The notes: generated by a model not told the origin, from the sequence alone. Positions 43,112 to 52,231 are shown, numbered from the stretch's first letter. The stretch: DNA of 64,000 nt from Cypionkella sp. (GCA_023255415.1 JALRIN010000006.1:1-64000), one strand, 5' to 3'. Program-made: numbers and translations.

Positions 43112-43546
43112 ATGGGTTTGTGGAGTTTCGTAAAAGACGCGGGTTCCTCGCTGTTTGGCAGCAAAGCCGAGGCGGCAACCTTGCCGCAAGCCGAGGCCGT
43201 CAAAGCCGATATGGAAAAGATGGGTCTTGATACCAAGGGTGTCGAGATCAAGGTCGATGGCGACAAGGTCACGGTCGAAGGCCGTGCGGTCTCGCCCGAG
43301 ATGAAAGAGAAAATCATTCTGGCCGCTGGCAACATTCAGGGCGTGGCCACGGTCGAAGCCGAGTCTGACGCCGCAGAACCGGTGTTCTATACTGTCAAAA
43401 AGGGCGACACCTTGTCGGCCATAGCCCAGCACACCCTTGGTAAAGCCAGCCTTTACCCCAGCATTTTTGAGGCCAATAAACCGATGCTCAGCCATCCCGA
43501 CAAGATCTATCCCGGCCAGATGCTGCGCATTCCTGCACAGTCCTGA
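43112..43546 (+). CDS. BON and LysM domain protein (Kbp/YgaU-like)
   Basis: The 144-residue protein has an N-terminal BON-type domain (about 25-85, EIKVDGDKVTVEGRAVSPEMKEKIILAAGNI) and a C-terminal LysM domain (about 92-142, YTVKKGDTLSAIAQHTLGKASLYPSIFEANKPML...IYPGQMLRIP). This is the architecture of the potassium-binding protein Kbp of E. coli. There is no signal peptide, consistent with a cytoplasmic protein despite LysM. AAGGAGA lies before the ATG and a strong terminator follows, so it is monocistronic. Confidence 0.92.
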   Translation: MGLWSFVKDAGSSLFGSKAEAATLPQAEAVKADMEKMGLDTKGVEIKVDGDKVTVEGRAVSPEMKEKIILAAGNIQGVATVEAESDAAEPVFYTVKKGDTLSAIAQHTLGKASLYPSIFEANKPMLSHPDKIYPGQMLRIPAQS

Positions 43547-43564
43547 TCTAATCAGACATCCATG

Positions 43565-43596
43565 CCCCGCCTCGGCCATCCGAGGCGGGGATTTTT
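43565..43596 (+). terminator. Terminator of the Kbp-like gene
   Basis: A perfect 11-bp stem CCCCGCCTCGG/CCGAGGCGGGG with a CCAT loop is followed by ATTTTT, 18 bases after the stop codon. Confidence 0.92.
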
Positions 43597-43707
43597 ATGC
43601 TCAAAGGGTGACATTGCGTCATCGTGCAAGCTTACCCTTGGCAAACCCCCCGACATTCCCCATCTTGAAGCGATAACAGGCCGAAAACGGCCGATGGGGA
43701 GGATACC

Positions 43708-45597
43708 ATGGGAAGTTTTGCGACGCTTGCAGATCTGCAAGCCATTGAGGCCGAGTCCGCTTGGGATGCCCGCGCGCTGCCCGCCTCGATCTACGGGTTT
43801 TTATCCCAGACTGCTGCGACGCATGGCAGCCGCCCTGCGATCAGCTTTCAATTGCTGTCAGACCCCAAAGCGCCATCGCAGACCCTGACATGGCAGGCCC
43901 TGCAGGCCCGTGTCACCCAAGCGGCCAATCTGTTTCGCAGTCTGGGCGTCGGCGAGAGCGATGTGGTGGCCTATATCCTGCCCAATGCGCTGGAAACCGC
44001 AATCACCTTGTTGGCAGGGGCTACGGTGGGCATCGTCAACCCGATCAATCCGTTGCTGGAACCCGAACAAATCGCCGCCATCCTGCGCGAGACGCGGGCG
44101 AAAGTGGTGGTCACGCTCAAGGCTTTTCCCAAGACCGACCTGCCGCAAAAGGTTGCCCAAGCGCTGAACAACGCGCCCAATGTCAAACATGTGCTAGAGG
44201 TCGATCTGAACGGCTATCTGACCCCGCCCAAAAGCTGGATCGTGCCGCTACTGCGTCCGAAAAACCCCGTGCGCCACACCGCCCGCGTGCTGGATTTCAA
44301 TGCCGAATGCCACAAACATCCCAGCGACCGGCTCAGCTTTGCTGACCGCACACAAGACCATATCGCCGCCTATTTCCACACTGGCGGCACCACCGGCATG
44401 CCCAAGGTCGCCCAACACCGCGCGCGCGGCATGATCTACCAAGGCTGGCTGGGCAAGCGGCTGTTGTTCAACGAATCAGACGTGATGTTCTGCCCGCTGC
44501 CGCTGTTTCATGTGTTTGCCGCTTATCCAATGCTGATGTCGGCCATCGCCTCGGGCTGTCATATCGTGTTCCCCACCCCCGCAGGCTATCGCGGCGAGGG
44601 GGTGTTTGATAACTTCTGGCAGCTGATTGAACGCTGGAAAATCACCTATATGGCCACGGTGCCCACCGCGCTTTCGGCGCTGCTGCAACGGCCGGTCAAT
44701 GCCGATATCTCGACCCTGCGCGGCGCATTTTCCGGCTCGGCGCCGCTGCCGATCGAACTGTTCAACCGGTTCGAGAAAATCACCGGCGTGCAGATCGTCG
44801 AAGGCTATGGGCTGACCGAATGCACCTGCCTTGTCTCGATCAACCCGCCCGATGGCACCAAGAAAATCGGCTCGGTCGGTCTGCCCTTCCCGCATTGCCA
44901 TGTGCGGATCTTGCAAAAGACCCCCGAGGGATTTCGCGATTGCGCGGTGGACGAGGTCGGCGAGATCTGCATCGCCAACCCTGGTGTGATCACTGGCGGC
45001 ACCTATACCGAGGTTGACAAAAACTACGATCTCTTTGCCGAAGGCAGCTTCTTGCGCTCGGGTGATCTGGGGCGGCTGGATGCGGAGGGCTATCTTTTTA
45101 TCACCGGCCGCGCCAAAGATCTGATCATCCGTGGCGGTCATAACATCGACCCCGCCGTGATCGAAGAGGCGCTGATGGGCTGCGAAGGCATAGGCTTTGT
45201 TGGCGCCATCGGCCAGCCCGATGCCCATGCCGGCGAATTGCCCTGTGCCTATGTCGAACTCGCCAAAGGCGCGACCCTGACCGAAGCCGACCTGCATGCC
45301 TATGCCCGCGATCACATCCTTGAACGCGCAGCCCTGCCGAAACATATCGAGATTCTGCCCGAACTGCCCAAAACCGCTGTCGGCAAGGTGTTCAAACCCG
45401 ATCTGCGTCGCATGGCCATCACCCGTATCTATAACGCCGCCCTGGCCGAGGCAGGCCTTCCCGCGCAAGTCACCGCCGTGACCGAAGACAAAAAGCGCGG
45501 CCTCTTGGCCAAGCTTACCCGCTCGGGCGCAGTCACTGACGCGCAGATCAACGCTGTCTTGGGCCAATTCGCCCAAGGCTGGGACTGGGGCGACTAA
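43708..45597 (+). CDS. Acyl-CoA synthetase (AMP-forming)
   Basis: The 629-residue ANL-superfamily ligase has its P-loop-like AMP motif YFHTGGTTGMPKVAQH (near 225), the adenine motif EGYGLTECTC (near 370), RSGDLGRLDAEGYLFITGR and DLIIRGGHNIDP hinge region, and the catalytic Lys in LPKTAVGKVFKPDLR. It activates a carboxylic acid, probably a fatty or aromatic acid, to its CoA thioester. An extra 60 residues beyond the catalytic Lys make it longer than average. GGGAGG lies before the ATG. It stands alone, convergent with the broken GFA gene. Confidence 0.9.
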   Translation: MGSFATLADLQAIEAESAWDARALPASIYGFLSQTAATHGSRPAISFQLLSDPKAPSQTLTWQALQARVTQAANLFRSLGVGESDVVAYILPNALETAITLLAGATVGIVNPINPLLEPEQIAAILRETRAKVVVTLKAFPKTDLPQKVAQALNNAPNVKHVLEVDLNGYLTPPKSWIVPLLRPKNPVRHTARVLDFNAECHKHPSDRLSFADRTQDHIAAYFHTGGTTGMPKVAQHRARGMIYQGWLGKRLLFNESDVMFCPLPLFHVFAAYPMLMSAIASGCHIVFPTPAGYRGEGVFDNFWQLIERWKITYMATVPTALSALLQRPVNADISTLRGAFSGSAPLPIELFNRFEKITGVQIVEGYGLTECTCLVSINPPDGTKKIGSVGLPFPHCHVRILQKTPEGFRDCAVDEVGEICIANPGVITGGTYTEVDKNYDLFAEGSFLRSGDLGRLDAEGYLFITGRAKDLIIRGGHNIDPAVIEEALMGCEGIGFVGAIGQPDAHAGELPCAYVELAKGATLTEADLHAYARDHILERAALPKHIEILPELPKTAVGKVFKPDLRRMAITRIYNAALAEAGLPAQVTAVTEDKKRGLLAKLTRSGAVTDAQINAVLGQFAQGWDWGD

Positions 45598-45672
45598 AAC
45601 CGCAAAGCGCGAGCCCCGCCTTCGCGCAGAACTCCGCATGCAAATCCCCCAGCCCCGCCGCAATCCGGGGCT

Positions 45673-46000
45673 TCAAGTCAGGTTTTGCGGCAGCCCGTCG
45701 CAAATCTGATAATAATCGCCCTTGTCGCCAACAAAGATATGCAGATCCCGCGCCGCTGGGTCCCAGAACAATGACGATCCGCAGTGCCCACAATGCCCCC
45801 CGCCGCACCTGGGCTGAAGATCCATACCAGCGCAGCGCCTCCGCGCTATGCAGCTGCAAATCTGCCTTCTTGACCTCGGTCGAGGCAAAATAATGCCCCG
45901 AGGTTTTTCGGCACATGCCACAATGACAGGCATTCGGCGCCGCCACGCCCGCCGCCACTGAAAACCGTACCGCGCCACAAAAACAGCTACCGTGATGCAT
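45673..46000 (-). pseudogene. GFA-family (glutathione-dependent formaldehyde-activating-like) gene, frameshifted
   Basis: The first frame gives MHHGSCFCGAVRFSVAAG, CHCGMCRKTSGHYFAS and WYGSSAQVRRG, the zinc-binding start of a GFA/CENP-V domain. A different frame continues HCGHCGSSLFWDPAARDLHI and ends GDYYQICDGLPQNL. The join is a run of six C (45796-45801, plus strand), where five would keep one frame and yield a normal protein of about 110 residues. It is either a recent pseudogene or a one-base sequencing error. The family binds zinc and its members rarely have known substrates. Confidence 0.83.
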
Positions 46001-46028
46001 CTTGCCTTGCCAAAACAAAAAGCCGCAC

Positions 46029-46090
46029 TTTCATCTTGGCACAAATATCCCAGGGGGGAAGCGCCAAAGGCGCGGGGGGTGTGAACCCCC
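46029..46090. repeat. Dispersed intergenic repeat, copy 2
   Basis: It matches the copy at 37811 base for base over TTTCATCTTGGCACAAATAT, then CCCAGGGGGG, AGCGCC-AAAG-GCGC and GGGGGGTGTGAACCCCC. It lies just upstream of the GFA gene start, unlike copy 1, which follows a gene. Confidence 0.75.
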
Positions 46091-46204
46091 AATCGCTCCA
46101 CCTGCGCCGCGATCACGCAGATGTTTCATCCCTGACAGGCTTTGTTATTTGACCGAAAAGACAAAGGATGGGACGCTTTTCCTAATCAAGAAAGGACGCC
46201 CGCT

Positions 46205-46297
46205 ATGGATATGATCTATCTCGCCTTGGCCGCAGCTGTCTTTCTCAGCAACGCCCTGGTTGCTGTGGCCTTTGCCAAAGGTGGCGACCCGCGCTAA
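46205..46297 (+). CDS. Short single-helix membrane peptide (30 residues)
   Basis: ATG follows AAAGGA at 9 bases and opens a 31-codon frame ending with TAA. The peptide starts MDMIYLALAAAVFLSNALV and ends AFAKGGDPR: one membrane helix with a short positively charged tail, as in small membrane peptides that stabilise larger complexes. No partner gene is adjacent. Amino-acid content and ribosome site support it, but its size allows chance. I do not recognise the family. Confidence 0.5.
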   Translation: MDMIYLALAAAVFLSNALVAVAFAKGGDPR

Positions 46298-46334
46298 CGT
46301 CGGGTGCAACCACCGCTTTTGTCGGATCAAGCAG

Positions 46335-47108
46335 TCAAAGCCCGTCCAGGCATGTGGCGATCAGTGCAGAATTTTCCTGCTCAAGCCCGTCAATGACATT
46401 AAAGTGGTGCAGGCCTGGGTCGACGGTCCAAGCGCATTCCCAGTTTTCCGAAAGGCTGCGGGCCTGCCACAGAAAGGCCGGGCGTTCACTGCCGCCAACC
46501 CAGACATGCGCATCGCAGACGCGCGGGTGATGCGCTGGGCTTTCCGCAAGGGCTTCTTCTGGGTCAAGCCAGAGGGTTTGGTTCATCTCGGTTTGCAGCA
46601 AAGGTTCCAGATCGGCGAGGGGCGAGATCGGGACCACACGGGCGGTGCGGGGGTGGTGGTGATCAGCGCAGCCCATGCGCGCCGCCAGATGGCCGCCCGC
46701 CGAATGGCCGGTGATCACCAAGGGCCCTGCGACTTCGCCGGCAGCCACGGCGATGGCATTGGCGATTTCGGCGCTGATGTCGCGAATGCGCGCCTGCGGT
46801 GCCAACGTGTAAGACGGCATGGCGCAGGCCCAGCCGCGCGCCAGCGCCCCTGCCGCCAGATGCGACCAGCTTTCCCGCCCCATTGCCAGCCAATAGCCGC
46901 CGTGCACAAAGACCAAAAGGCCGCGCGGGGGCGTTTGCGGTAAGAACAGATCCAAGGCTTGGCGTGGTTCTGGGCCGTAAGGCAGGCCCAGCCGCGCGGA
47001 TTTTCCCAGGCTTTGGCGAAAATTGGCGGCCTTGCGCGCCCAAAGATCCGGCAGCGCGTCAGAGCCCGGAATAAAGGCGCCATTGGCGTATTCGCGGTCC
47101 ATATCCAT
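46335..47108 (-). CDS. Alpha/beta hydrolase, arylformamidase-like
   Basis: The 257-residue hydrolase has the esterase-type HGG motif VFVHGGYWLAMGRESW (near 75), nucleophile ITGHSAGGHLAARM (Ser near 140), Asp in WVGGSERP-containing strand and His in DPGLHHFNVIDG. This is the pattern of bacterial kynurenine-formamidase-like (BD-FAE) esterases. No kynurenine pathway gene is adjacent. Three nearby in-frame ATGs exist; 47108 is chosen because GGAGA is 6-7 bases upstream, while it is too close to the earlier ATG. Confidence 0.83.
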   Translation of the reverse strand: MDMDREYANGAFIPGSDALPDLWARKAANFRQSLGKSARLGLPYGPEPRQALDLFLPQTPPRGLLVFVHGGYWLAMGRESWSHLAAGALARGWACAMPSYTLAPQARIRDISAEIANAIAVAAGEVAGPLVITGHSAGGHLAARMGCADHHHPRTARVVPISPLADLEPLLQTEMNQTLWLDPEEALAESPAHHPRVCDAHVWVGGSERPAFLWQARSLSENWECAWTVDPGLHHFNVIDGLEQENSALIATCLDGL

Positions 47109-47217
47109 CGCCATCTCTCCAGATTTTATCATAGTTTAAGTCCAGTCGCCCTTGGGGAACTGGACTTTCAGCCTCTCAGGATGCATTGCAGAGTCAACCG
47201 CGAAATGGGAGATCCAA

Positions 47218-48696
47218 ATGCTCGATTCCGTCACCGATCTGCGTTCCATGTTGAAAGATCCTGCGCTGTTGCCGAACAAGGCATATATCGCGGGCGAATG
47301 GGTCGAGGCCGCCGATGGCGCGACCTTTGCCGTCACAAACCCCGCGCGGGGTGATGTGATCGCGCATGTGCCCGATCTGACCCGTGCCGATGCCGCCCGC
47401 GCCATTGCCGCCGCAGATGTGGCGCGCCGCGACTGGGCTGCGCGCACCGGCAAAGAACGCGCGCAGGTGATGCGCAAGTGGTTTGATCTGTGCATGGCCG
47501 CCCAAGACGATCTTGCCGCCATTCTGACCGCCGAGATGGGCAAGCCTTTGGCAGAGGCCAAGGGCGAGATCGCCTATGGGTCGGCGTATCTGGAATGGTT
47601 TGGCGAAGAGGCCAAGCGCACCTATGGCGAGATCATTCCCGGCCACTTGCGCGACAAGCGGATTTCGGTGCTTAAGCAGCCGATCGGGGTTTGCGCCTCG
47701 ATCACACCTTGGAACTTTCCAAATGCGATGATCGCCCGCAAGGTCGCCCCCGCCTTGGCAGCAGGCTGCGGCTTTGTGGCCCGCCCTGCGGCCGAAACGC
47801 CGCTGTCGGCGATTGCGCTGGCGGTTCTGGCCGAGCGCGCGGGCGTACCTGCGGGTGTGTTTTCGGTCATCACCTCAAGCCGCGCATCAGAGATTGGCAA
47901 AGAGTTCTGCGAGAACAAGGCCATTCGCAAGCTGACCTTCACCGGATCCACCGAGGTGGGGCGGATTTTGCTGCGCCAAGCCGCTGATCAGGTGCTGAAA
48001 TGCAGCATGGAGCTGGGCGGCAATGCACCCTTTATCGTCTTTGATGACGCCGATCTGGATGCAGCCGTCGAAGGCGCGATGGTGTCGAAATTCCGCAACA
48101 ATGGTCAGACCTGCGTTTGTGCCAACCGCATCTATGTGCAGGCCGGCGTCTATGATGCCTTTGCGGAAAAGCTGGCCTTGGCGGTGAAAAAGCTGTCGAT
48201 TGGCGATGGCTTGGTTGCGGGCACCACGACGGGGCCGCTGATCAACCAAGACGCGGTTGAAAAGGTGGAAGAGCATATCGCCGATGTTTTGGCGGGGGGC
48301 GGCAAGATCGTCACTGGCGGCAAGCGTCACGCTTTGGGCGGCACCTTCTTCGAGCCAACCGTGGTGACGGGTGTGACCCCTGACATGATGGTGGCCAATG
48401 AAGAAACCTTTGGCCCGCTTGCGCCCTTGTTCAAGTTCGATACCGAAGCAGAGGTGATCGCGCGCGCCAATGACACGATCTTTGGCTTGGCGTCTTATTT
48501 CTACGCCCGCGACATCGGTCGAATCACCCGTGTGCAAGAGCAGCTGGAATACGGCATGGTCGGGGTGAACACCGGCCTGATCTCGAACGAGATGGCGCCT
48601 TTTGGCGGCGTCAAGCAATCGGGTCTGGGCCGCGAGGGCAGCCACCACGGCATCGACGACTATATGGAACTGAAATACGTCTGCCTGTCGATCTAA
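47218..48696 (+). CDS. gabD: NAD(P)-dependent succinate-semialdehyde dehydrogenase
   Basis: The 492-residue aldehyde dehydrogenase has the cofactor region ITPWNFPNAMIARKVAPALAAG, FTGSTEVGR, catalytic Glu in MELGGNAPFIVFDDAD and catalytic Cys in FRNNGQTCVCANR, followed by EETFGPLAP and FGGVKQSGLGREGS. Closest in appearance to GabD, which oxidises succinate semialdehyde to succinate in GABA catabolism. Related semialdehydes are possible substrates. GGGAGA precedes the ATG at 47218. It is divergent from the hydrolase, and no GABA aminotransferase is in view. Confidence 0.9.
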   Translation: MLDSVTDLRSMLKDPALLPNKAYIAGEWVEAADGATFAVTNPARGDVIAHVPDLTRADAARAIAAADVARRDWAARTGKERAQVMRKWFDLCMAAQDDLAAILTAEMGKPLAEAKGEIAYGSAYLEWFGEEAKRTYGEIIPGHLRDKRISVLKQPIGVCASITPWNFPNAMIARKVAPALAAGCGFVARPAAETPLSAIALAVLAERAGVPAGVFSVITSSRASEIGKEFCENKAIRKLTFTGSTEVGRILLRQAADQVLKCSMELGGNAPFIVFDDADLDAAVEGAMVSKFRNNGQTCVCANRIYVQAGVYDAFAEKLALAVKKLSIGDGLVAGTTTGPLINQDAVEKVEEHIADVLAGGGKIVTGGKRHALGGTFFEPTVVTGVTPDMMVANEETFGPLAPLFKFDTEAEVIARANDTIFGLASYFYARDIGRITRVQEQLEYGMVGVNTGLISNEMAPFGGVKQSGLGREGSHHGIDDYMELKYVCLSI

Positions 48697-48719
48697 GATC
48701 GGCAAAGCGGCAAGGCATG

Positions 48720-48750
48720 AAAACGGCGGGGGAAACCCTGCCGTTTTTTA
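48720..48750 (+). terminator. Terminator of gabD
   Basis: AAAACGGC pairs with GCCGTTTT, with an inner GGG/CCC helix and GAAA loop. Six T residues complete the signal 24 bases after the stop. Confidence 0.88.
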
Positions 48751-48891
48751 TTATCAAAATAACTCAGGTGCTTAGGTCTTTGTTATCGCATAGCAGCCGC
48801 GCGATTTTGCCTAGCGTGGGGCTTTGGCGCTTTATCGGGTCATTCGCCAAGGGCAGTGCTCGCCTTTGGCCCAACCCCGAAAGGATGCGTC

Positions 48892-49425
48892 ATGTTGCTA
48901 GGTTTCACCCCCAAATCTGTTTCCCTCAAGCAGGCCGTTGTGGCCGCTGTCACTGCACTTGCCATCGCCGTTCCGGCTGCCCCTGCCTTGGCTTGGGGCC
49001 AGCGTGAACGCGATACGCTGACGGGGGTCGCAGGCGCGCTGTTGATCGAAAACGTGATCCGCAACAGCCGTCATACCCAAGCCCAAGCCCAAGCCGTGCA
49101 GCCGCAGTATGTGCCACAGCCGCAGCCGCGCTATGTCGAACCGCAATATCAACCGCGCCGTCGTCACTATGAGCAACGCGTTGTGGTTGCGCCTTCGATC
49201 TATGCCACACCTGCTGCTGATGCGTTTAAAAGCTATTCTTGGGCAGAGCGGCGGATGATCCAGCGCCGCCTTGCCGTCTTTGGTTACTACGACGGCGGGG
49301 TTGATGGTTCGTTCGGGCCGGGCACCTATTCGGCGATCACCGCCTATGCCAATGCACAAGGTCAGGGCCGCGCGCTGCGCGCCACCAATACCGCCTATGC
49401 GGTTTATGATGGGCTGATTTACTAA
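48892..49425 (+). CDS. Exported peptidoglycan-binding domain protein
   Basis: The 177-residue secreted protein has a signal peptide (about 1-34, ending APALAWG), a proline/glutamine-rich linker (about 60-100, repeated PQ/YV units) and a C-terminal PG_binding_1-like domain (WAERRMIQRRLAVFGYYDGGVDGSFGPGTYSAITAYANAQG). It probably sits in the periplasm attached to cell wall; no catalytic domain is present. AAAGGA lies before the ATG. It ends at a terminator shared with the convergent heat-shock gene. Confidence 0.87.
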   Translation: MLLGFTPKSVSLKQAVVAAVTALAIAVPAAPALAWGQRERDTLTGVAGALLIENVIRNSRHTQAQAQAVQPQYVPQPQPRYVEPQYQPRRRHYEQRVVVAPSIYATPAADAFKSYSWAERRMIQRRLAVFGYYDGGVDGSFGPGTYSAITAYANAQGQGRALRATNTAYAVYDGLIY

Positions 49426-49436
49426 GCGCCGACATG

Positions 49437-49467
49437 CAACAGGCCTGAGATTGCCTCAGGCCTGTTG
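49437..49467. terminator. Bidirectional terminator between convergent genes
   Basis: The arms CAACAGGCCTGAG and CTCAGGCCTGTTG pair perfectly over 13 bp around ATTGC. It serves the peptidoglycan-binding gene and the small heat-shock gene, with a weak T-tract on each side. Confidence 0.8.
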
Positions 49468-49488
49468 GTTCTGCGATCGGTCGGGCGC

Positions 49489-49944
49489 TTAGGCTTCGAT
49501 GGCTGCCATGGTTGAACTGACGCCGCGGCCAATCTCGATCCGGCGCGGTTTCAGCGCCTCGGGGGTTTCGCGCAGCAAATCAATGTGCAGCATGCCGTGT
49601 TCGTGCACGGCCCCGGTGACCCGCACATGATCTGCCAGCGCAAAGCGACGGTCAAAGGCGCGGGTGGCAATGCCACGGTGCAGATAGGTCTTGGCGCTGT
49701 CTTCCGCATCTTTGCGGGCGGTGATGTGAACGGCGCTGTCCTTGACCTCGACCGACAGCTCATCGGCCGAAAAGCCTGCGACGGCGATCGAAATCCGGTA
49801 GGCATCCTCGGCGGTTTTTTCGATGTTATAGGGCGGGTAGCTGGGCTGCGCCACATCGGCGGTCAGCGCGCGATCCATCAGATCGGCAATGCGGTCAAAG
49901 CCAACGGTGGCGCGGTAAAGTGGGGCAAAATCCAAAGTACGCAT
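49489..49944 (-). CDS. Small heat-shock protein (Hsp20/IbpA)
   Basis: The 151-residue alpha-crystallin-domain chaperone has the N-terminal YRATVGFDRIADLMDRAL typical of class A IbpA proteins, PPYNIEKTAEDAYRISIAVAGF, and the conserved RGIATRAFDRRFALADHV with HGMLHIDL at the domain end, followed by the PRRIEIG tail (I-x-I motif). It binds unfolding proteins under heat stress. The 157 bases between it and the protease gene on the same strand hold no clear ROSE-type element that I can fold by eye. Confidence 0.95.
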   Translation of the reverse strand: MRTLDFAPLYRATVGFDRIADLMDRALTADVAQPSYPPYNIEKTAEDAYRISIAVAGFSADELSVEVKDSAVHITARKDAEDSAKTYLHRGIATRAFDRRFALADHVRVTGAVHEHGMLHIDLLRETPEALKPRRIEIGRGVSSTMAAIEA

Positions 49945-50101
49945 ATCATCCTCTTACAAGCGATGTCGCGCAGGGGCTGCCTGCGCGGCGGTGAGGCCTT
50001 CCCGAAGGGGCAAGGCGGAAAACGCCCTGGGCCCATGATTGGCATCCCAAGACTTTCCTGATCTGGGAAGCCAAAGCGCAGGTTTCAAGCCCCCGCGGGC
50101 G

Positions 50102-50908
50102 CTAGGGTTTTAAGAACTTTGCGCCATTCGCTTTGCCGCCCGAGAGGATGGTTATGTGTTTGCCTGCCGCGATTACCGGGGCCTCGGCCTCTGCCAATGC
50201 GGCGCGCACAACCTGAAGCGGGGTCTGCAAAACTGCCCCTAGTGCCACTTTTTCGCCCTTCGCCTCGGCCTTGGCTGAAATCACCGACACGATCACCGGC
50301 ACCCCGTTTTGCATCGCGAAAACCGGAGCACCCGAAGAGCCAAAGTCGATATCGCAAGACATCACCAAAACCGTCAGCGAGGCATCAATCACATGGCAGC
50401 GCTGTTGCAGCGAAAGCGCTTCGGCGCGGTCTTCGGCATAAGAGACCACGCCGACTTCGGCGCCAATGCCTGTCGTCTCGGCGGTATCAAACGGCGTTAT
50501 CGAGGGTTGGCGAATCGGCTGATCCAATTGAATCAGCGCAATATCGACGCCAACGCGGTCCACGTCTGTTGTGCTGGCGTGGCGATACTCGGGATGGGCG
50601 ACAGCGATGGCTGCATGGCGATAGGCCTCGGCGCGGCCATTGCGCAGCCCTGCCAAGAACTGAATCTCGCGCGCCGCGATCTTTTCGCCGCTGGTTTTGT
50701 CATAAAGGCAATGCGCCGCCGTCAGCACCAGATCAGGCGCAATCAGCGCGCCCGAGCAAAAGCCATGCCCGCCAAGATCAAGCCTGCCGACCGCATTCCA
50801 ACCTTTTGACGCATCCGCCGTTTGCAGACTGACCAAAGGCGCTTCACGCGCGCCTGCCATTGTAGCAAAGCCCTGCACCAGCAGGCAAACCATTGGGCCA
50901 AGTCGCAT
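50102..50908 (-). CDS. Exported trypsin-like serine protease
   Basis: The 268-residue protein has a signal peptide (about 1-20) and an S1 fold with the triad His in VLTAAHCLYD (near 65), Asp in VGVDIALIQLDQP (near 122) and Ser in DFGSSGAPVF (near 192). The usual GDSGGP reads GSSGAP, a common variant in this bacterial group. A cysteine pair brackets the active-site His (FCSG...HC). It probably acts in the periplasm or outside the cell; targets are unknown. Confidence 0.88.
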   Translation of the reverse strand: MRLGPMVCLLVQGFATMAGAREAPLVSLQTADASKGWNAVGRLDLGGHGFCSGALIAPDLVLTAAHCLYDKTSGEKIAAREIQFLAGLRNGRAEAYRHAAIAVAHPEYRHASTTDVDRVGVDIALIQLDQPIRQPSITPFDTAETTGIGAEVGVVSYAEDRAEALSLQQRCHVIDASLTVLVMSCDIDFGSSGAPVFAMQNGVPVIVSVISAKAEAKGEKVALGAVLQTPLQVVRAALAEAEAPVIAAGKHITILSGGKANGAKFLKP

Positions 50909-50944
50909 CCTACCTCCCTGCGCTGGCCGAAAACTATGCGGTGA

Positions 50945-52231
50945 CTAAGGCTGTTTTAAGGCATCCAAGCTGCGCGGGCGTGGTCCGCCGGTGGCCCAAT
51001 CCAACAGCTCGACCGTATGCACCACCGGCACGCCGGTGGCCGATCCGATCTGCATCATACAGCCGATATTGCCCGCCGAGATGATATCGGGCTTCTTGGC
51101 TTCCAGCGTTTGCACCTTGCGCGCCTTCAATTGCGCCGAAATCTCGGGCTGCAGCAGGTTATAGGTGCCCGCCGATCCGCAACACAGATGGCTGTCGGCA
51201 GGTTCCACCACGGTGAATCCCACCCGTTTCAGCAAATCCTTCGGCGCGGTTTTGATCTGCTGGCCATGCTGCAGGCTGCAAGCGGCATGATAGGCCACCC
51301 GCAAGCCCTTTGGCGCGCCCTCGGGCAGCCCCAGTTTCACCAACAGCTCCGAGATATCCATCGTCAGCGCCGAAACCGCCGCCGCGTCGTCCGAGCCGAT
51401 CATATGGCCGTAATCCTTCACCGTTGTGCCGCAGCCCGAGGTGTTGATCACAATCGCATCCAGACCCGCACCACGCTTTTCGGCCATAAAGGCCGCGATA
51501 TTGCCTTGGGCCGAGGCATGGCTTTCCGCCTCGCGCCCCATGTGATGGGTCAGCGCCCCGCAGCAGCCCATGCCCTGCGGCACCACCACCTCGCAGCCAA
51601 GCCGCCGCAGCAGCCGGATGGTGGCATCATTGATATCGGTATTCAGCGCCTTTTGTGCACAGCCCGTCATCAAGGCCACCCGCATCCGCTGCGGCGCGGT
51701 CGGGGCAAAGCTTTGCGGATCATCATTGCGGCTGACCGGCGGAATGGTCTTGGGGGCCATCGCCAGCATCGCCCGCAGCCGCGCATCCGGGATCAGCCCG
51801 GCAAAGGGTCGCCCCAGTTTGGCTGCAAACAAGGCCAGCCGAAATCGCGTCGGATGCGGGATCACCTTGGCCAAAACCCAACGCAGGACCCGGTCCGATA
51901 AGGGCCGCTTGTAGGTCTTTTCGACATAGGCACGCGCCTGATCAATCAGATGCATGTAATCGACGCCACTGGGGCAGGTGGTGGTGCAGGCAAGGCAGGA
52001 CAGGCAGCGGTCAATATGCTTGACGGTCTTTTCGTCAGCCGGCCGCCCGGTTTCCAGCATTTCCTTGATCAGATAGATCCGGCCGCGCGGGCTGTCCAAC
52101 TCGTCGCCCAAGACCTGATAAGTGGGGCAGGTCGCGGTGCAAAAGCCGCAATGCACGCAAGAGCGCAAAATGCTATTGGCCTCGGCCAAGGCGGGGTCTT
52201 GCAATTGCTCGGCAGTGAAATTGGTTTGCAT
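50945..52231 (-). CDS. glcF: Glycolate oxidase iron-sulfur subunit
   Basis: The 428-residue subunit carries two ferredoxin-type 4Fe-4S motifs (CVHCGFCTATCPTYQ near 31 and CLSCLACTTTCPSGVDY near 84) and two CCG-type heterodisulfide-reductase repeats (GMGCCGALTHH and HLCCGSAGTY). It passes electrons from GlcD to the quinone pool. It starts on the last base of the glcE stop (TGATG). Together with GlcDE it oxidises glycolate to glyoxylate, feeding the BHA cycle. Confidence 0.96.
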   Translation of the reverse strand: MQTNFTAEQLQDPALAEANSILRSCVHCGFCTATCPTYQVLGDELDSPRGRIYLIKEMLETGRPADEKTVKHIDRCLSCLACTTTCPSGVDYMHLIDQARAYVEKTYKRPLSDRVLRWVLAKVIPHPTRFRLALFAAKLGRPFAGLIPDARLRAMLAMAPKTIPPVSRNDDPQSFAPTAPQRMRVALMTGCAQKALNTDINDATIRLLRRLGCEVVVPQGMGCCGALTHHMGREAESHASAQGNIAAFMAEKRGAGLDAIVINTSGCGTTVKDYGHMIGSDDAAAVSALTMDISELLVKLGLPEGAPKGLRVAYHAACSLQHGQQIKTAPKDLLKRVGFTVVEPADSHLCCGSAGTYNLLQPEISAQLKARKVQTLEAKKPDIISAGNIGCMMQIGSATGVPVVHTVELLDWATGGPRPRSLDALKQP

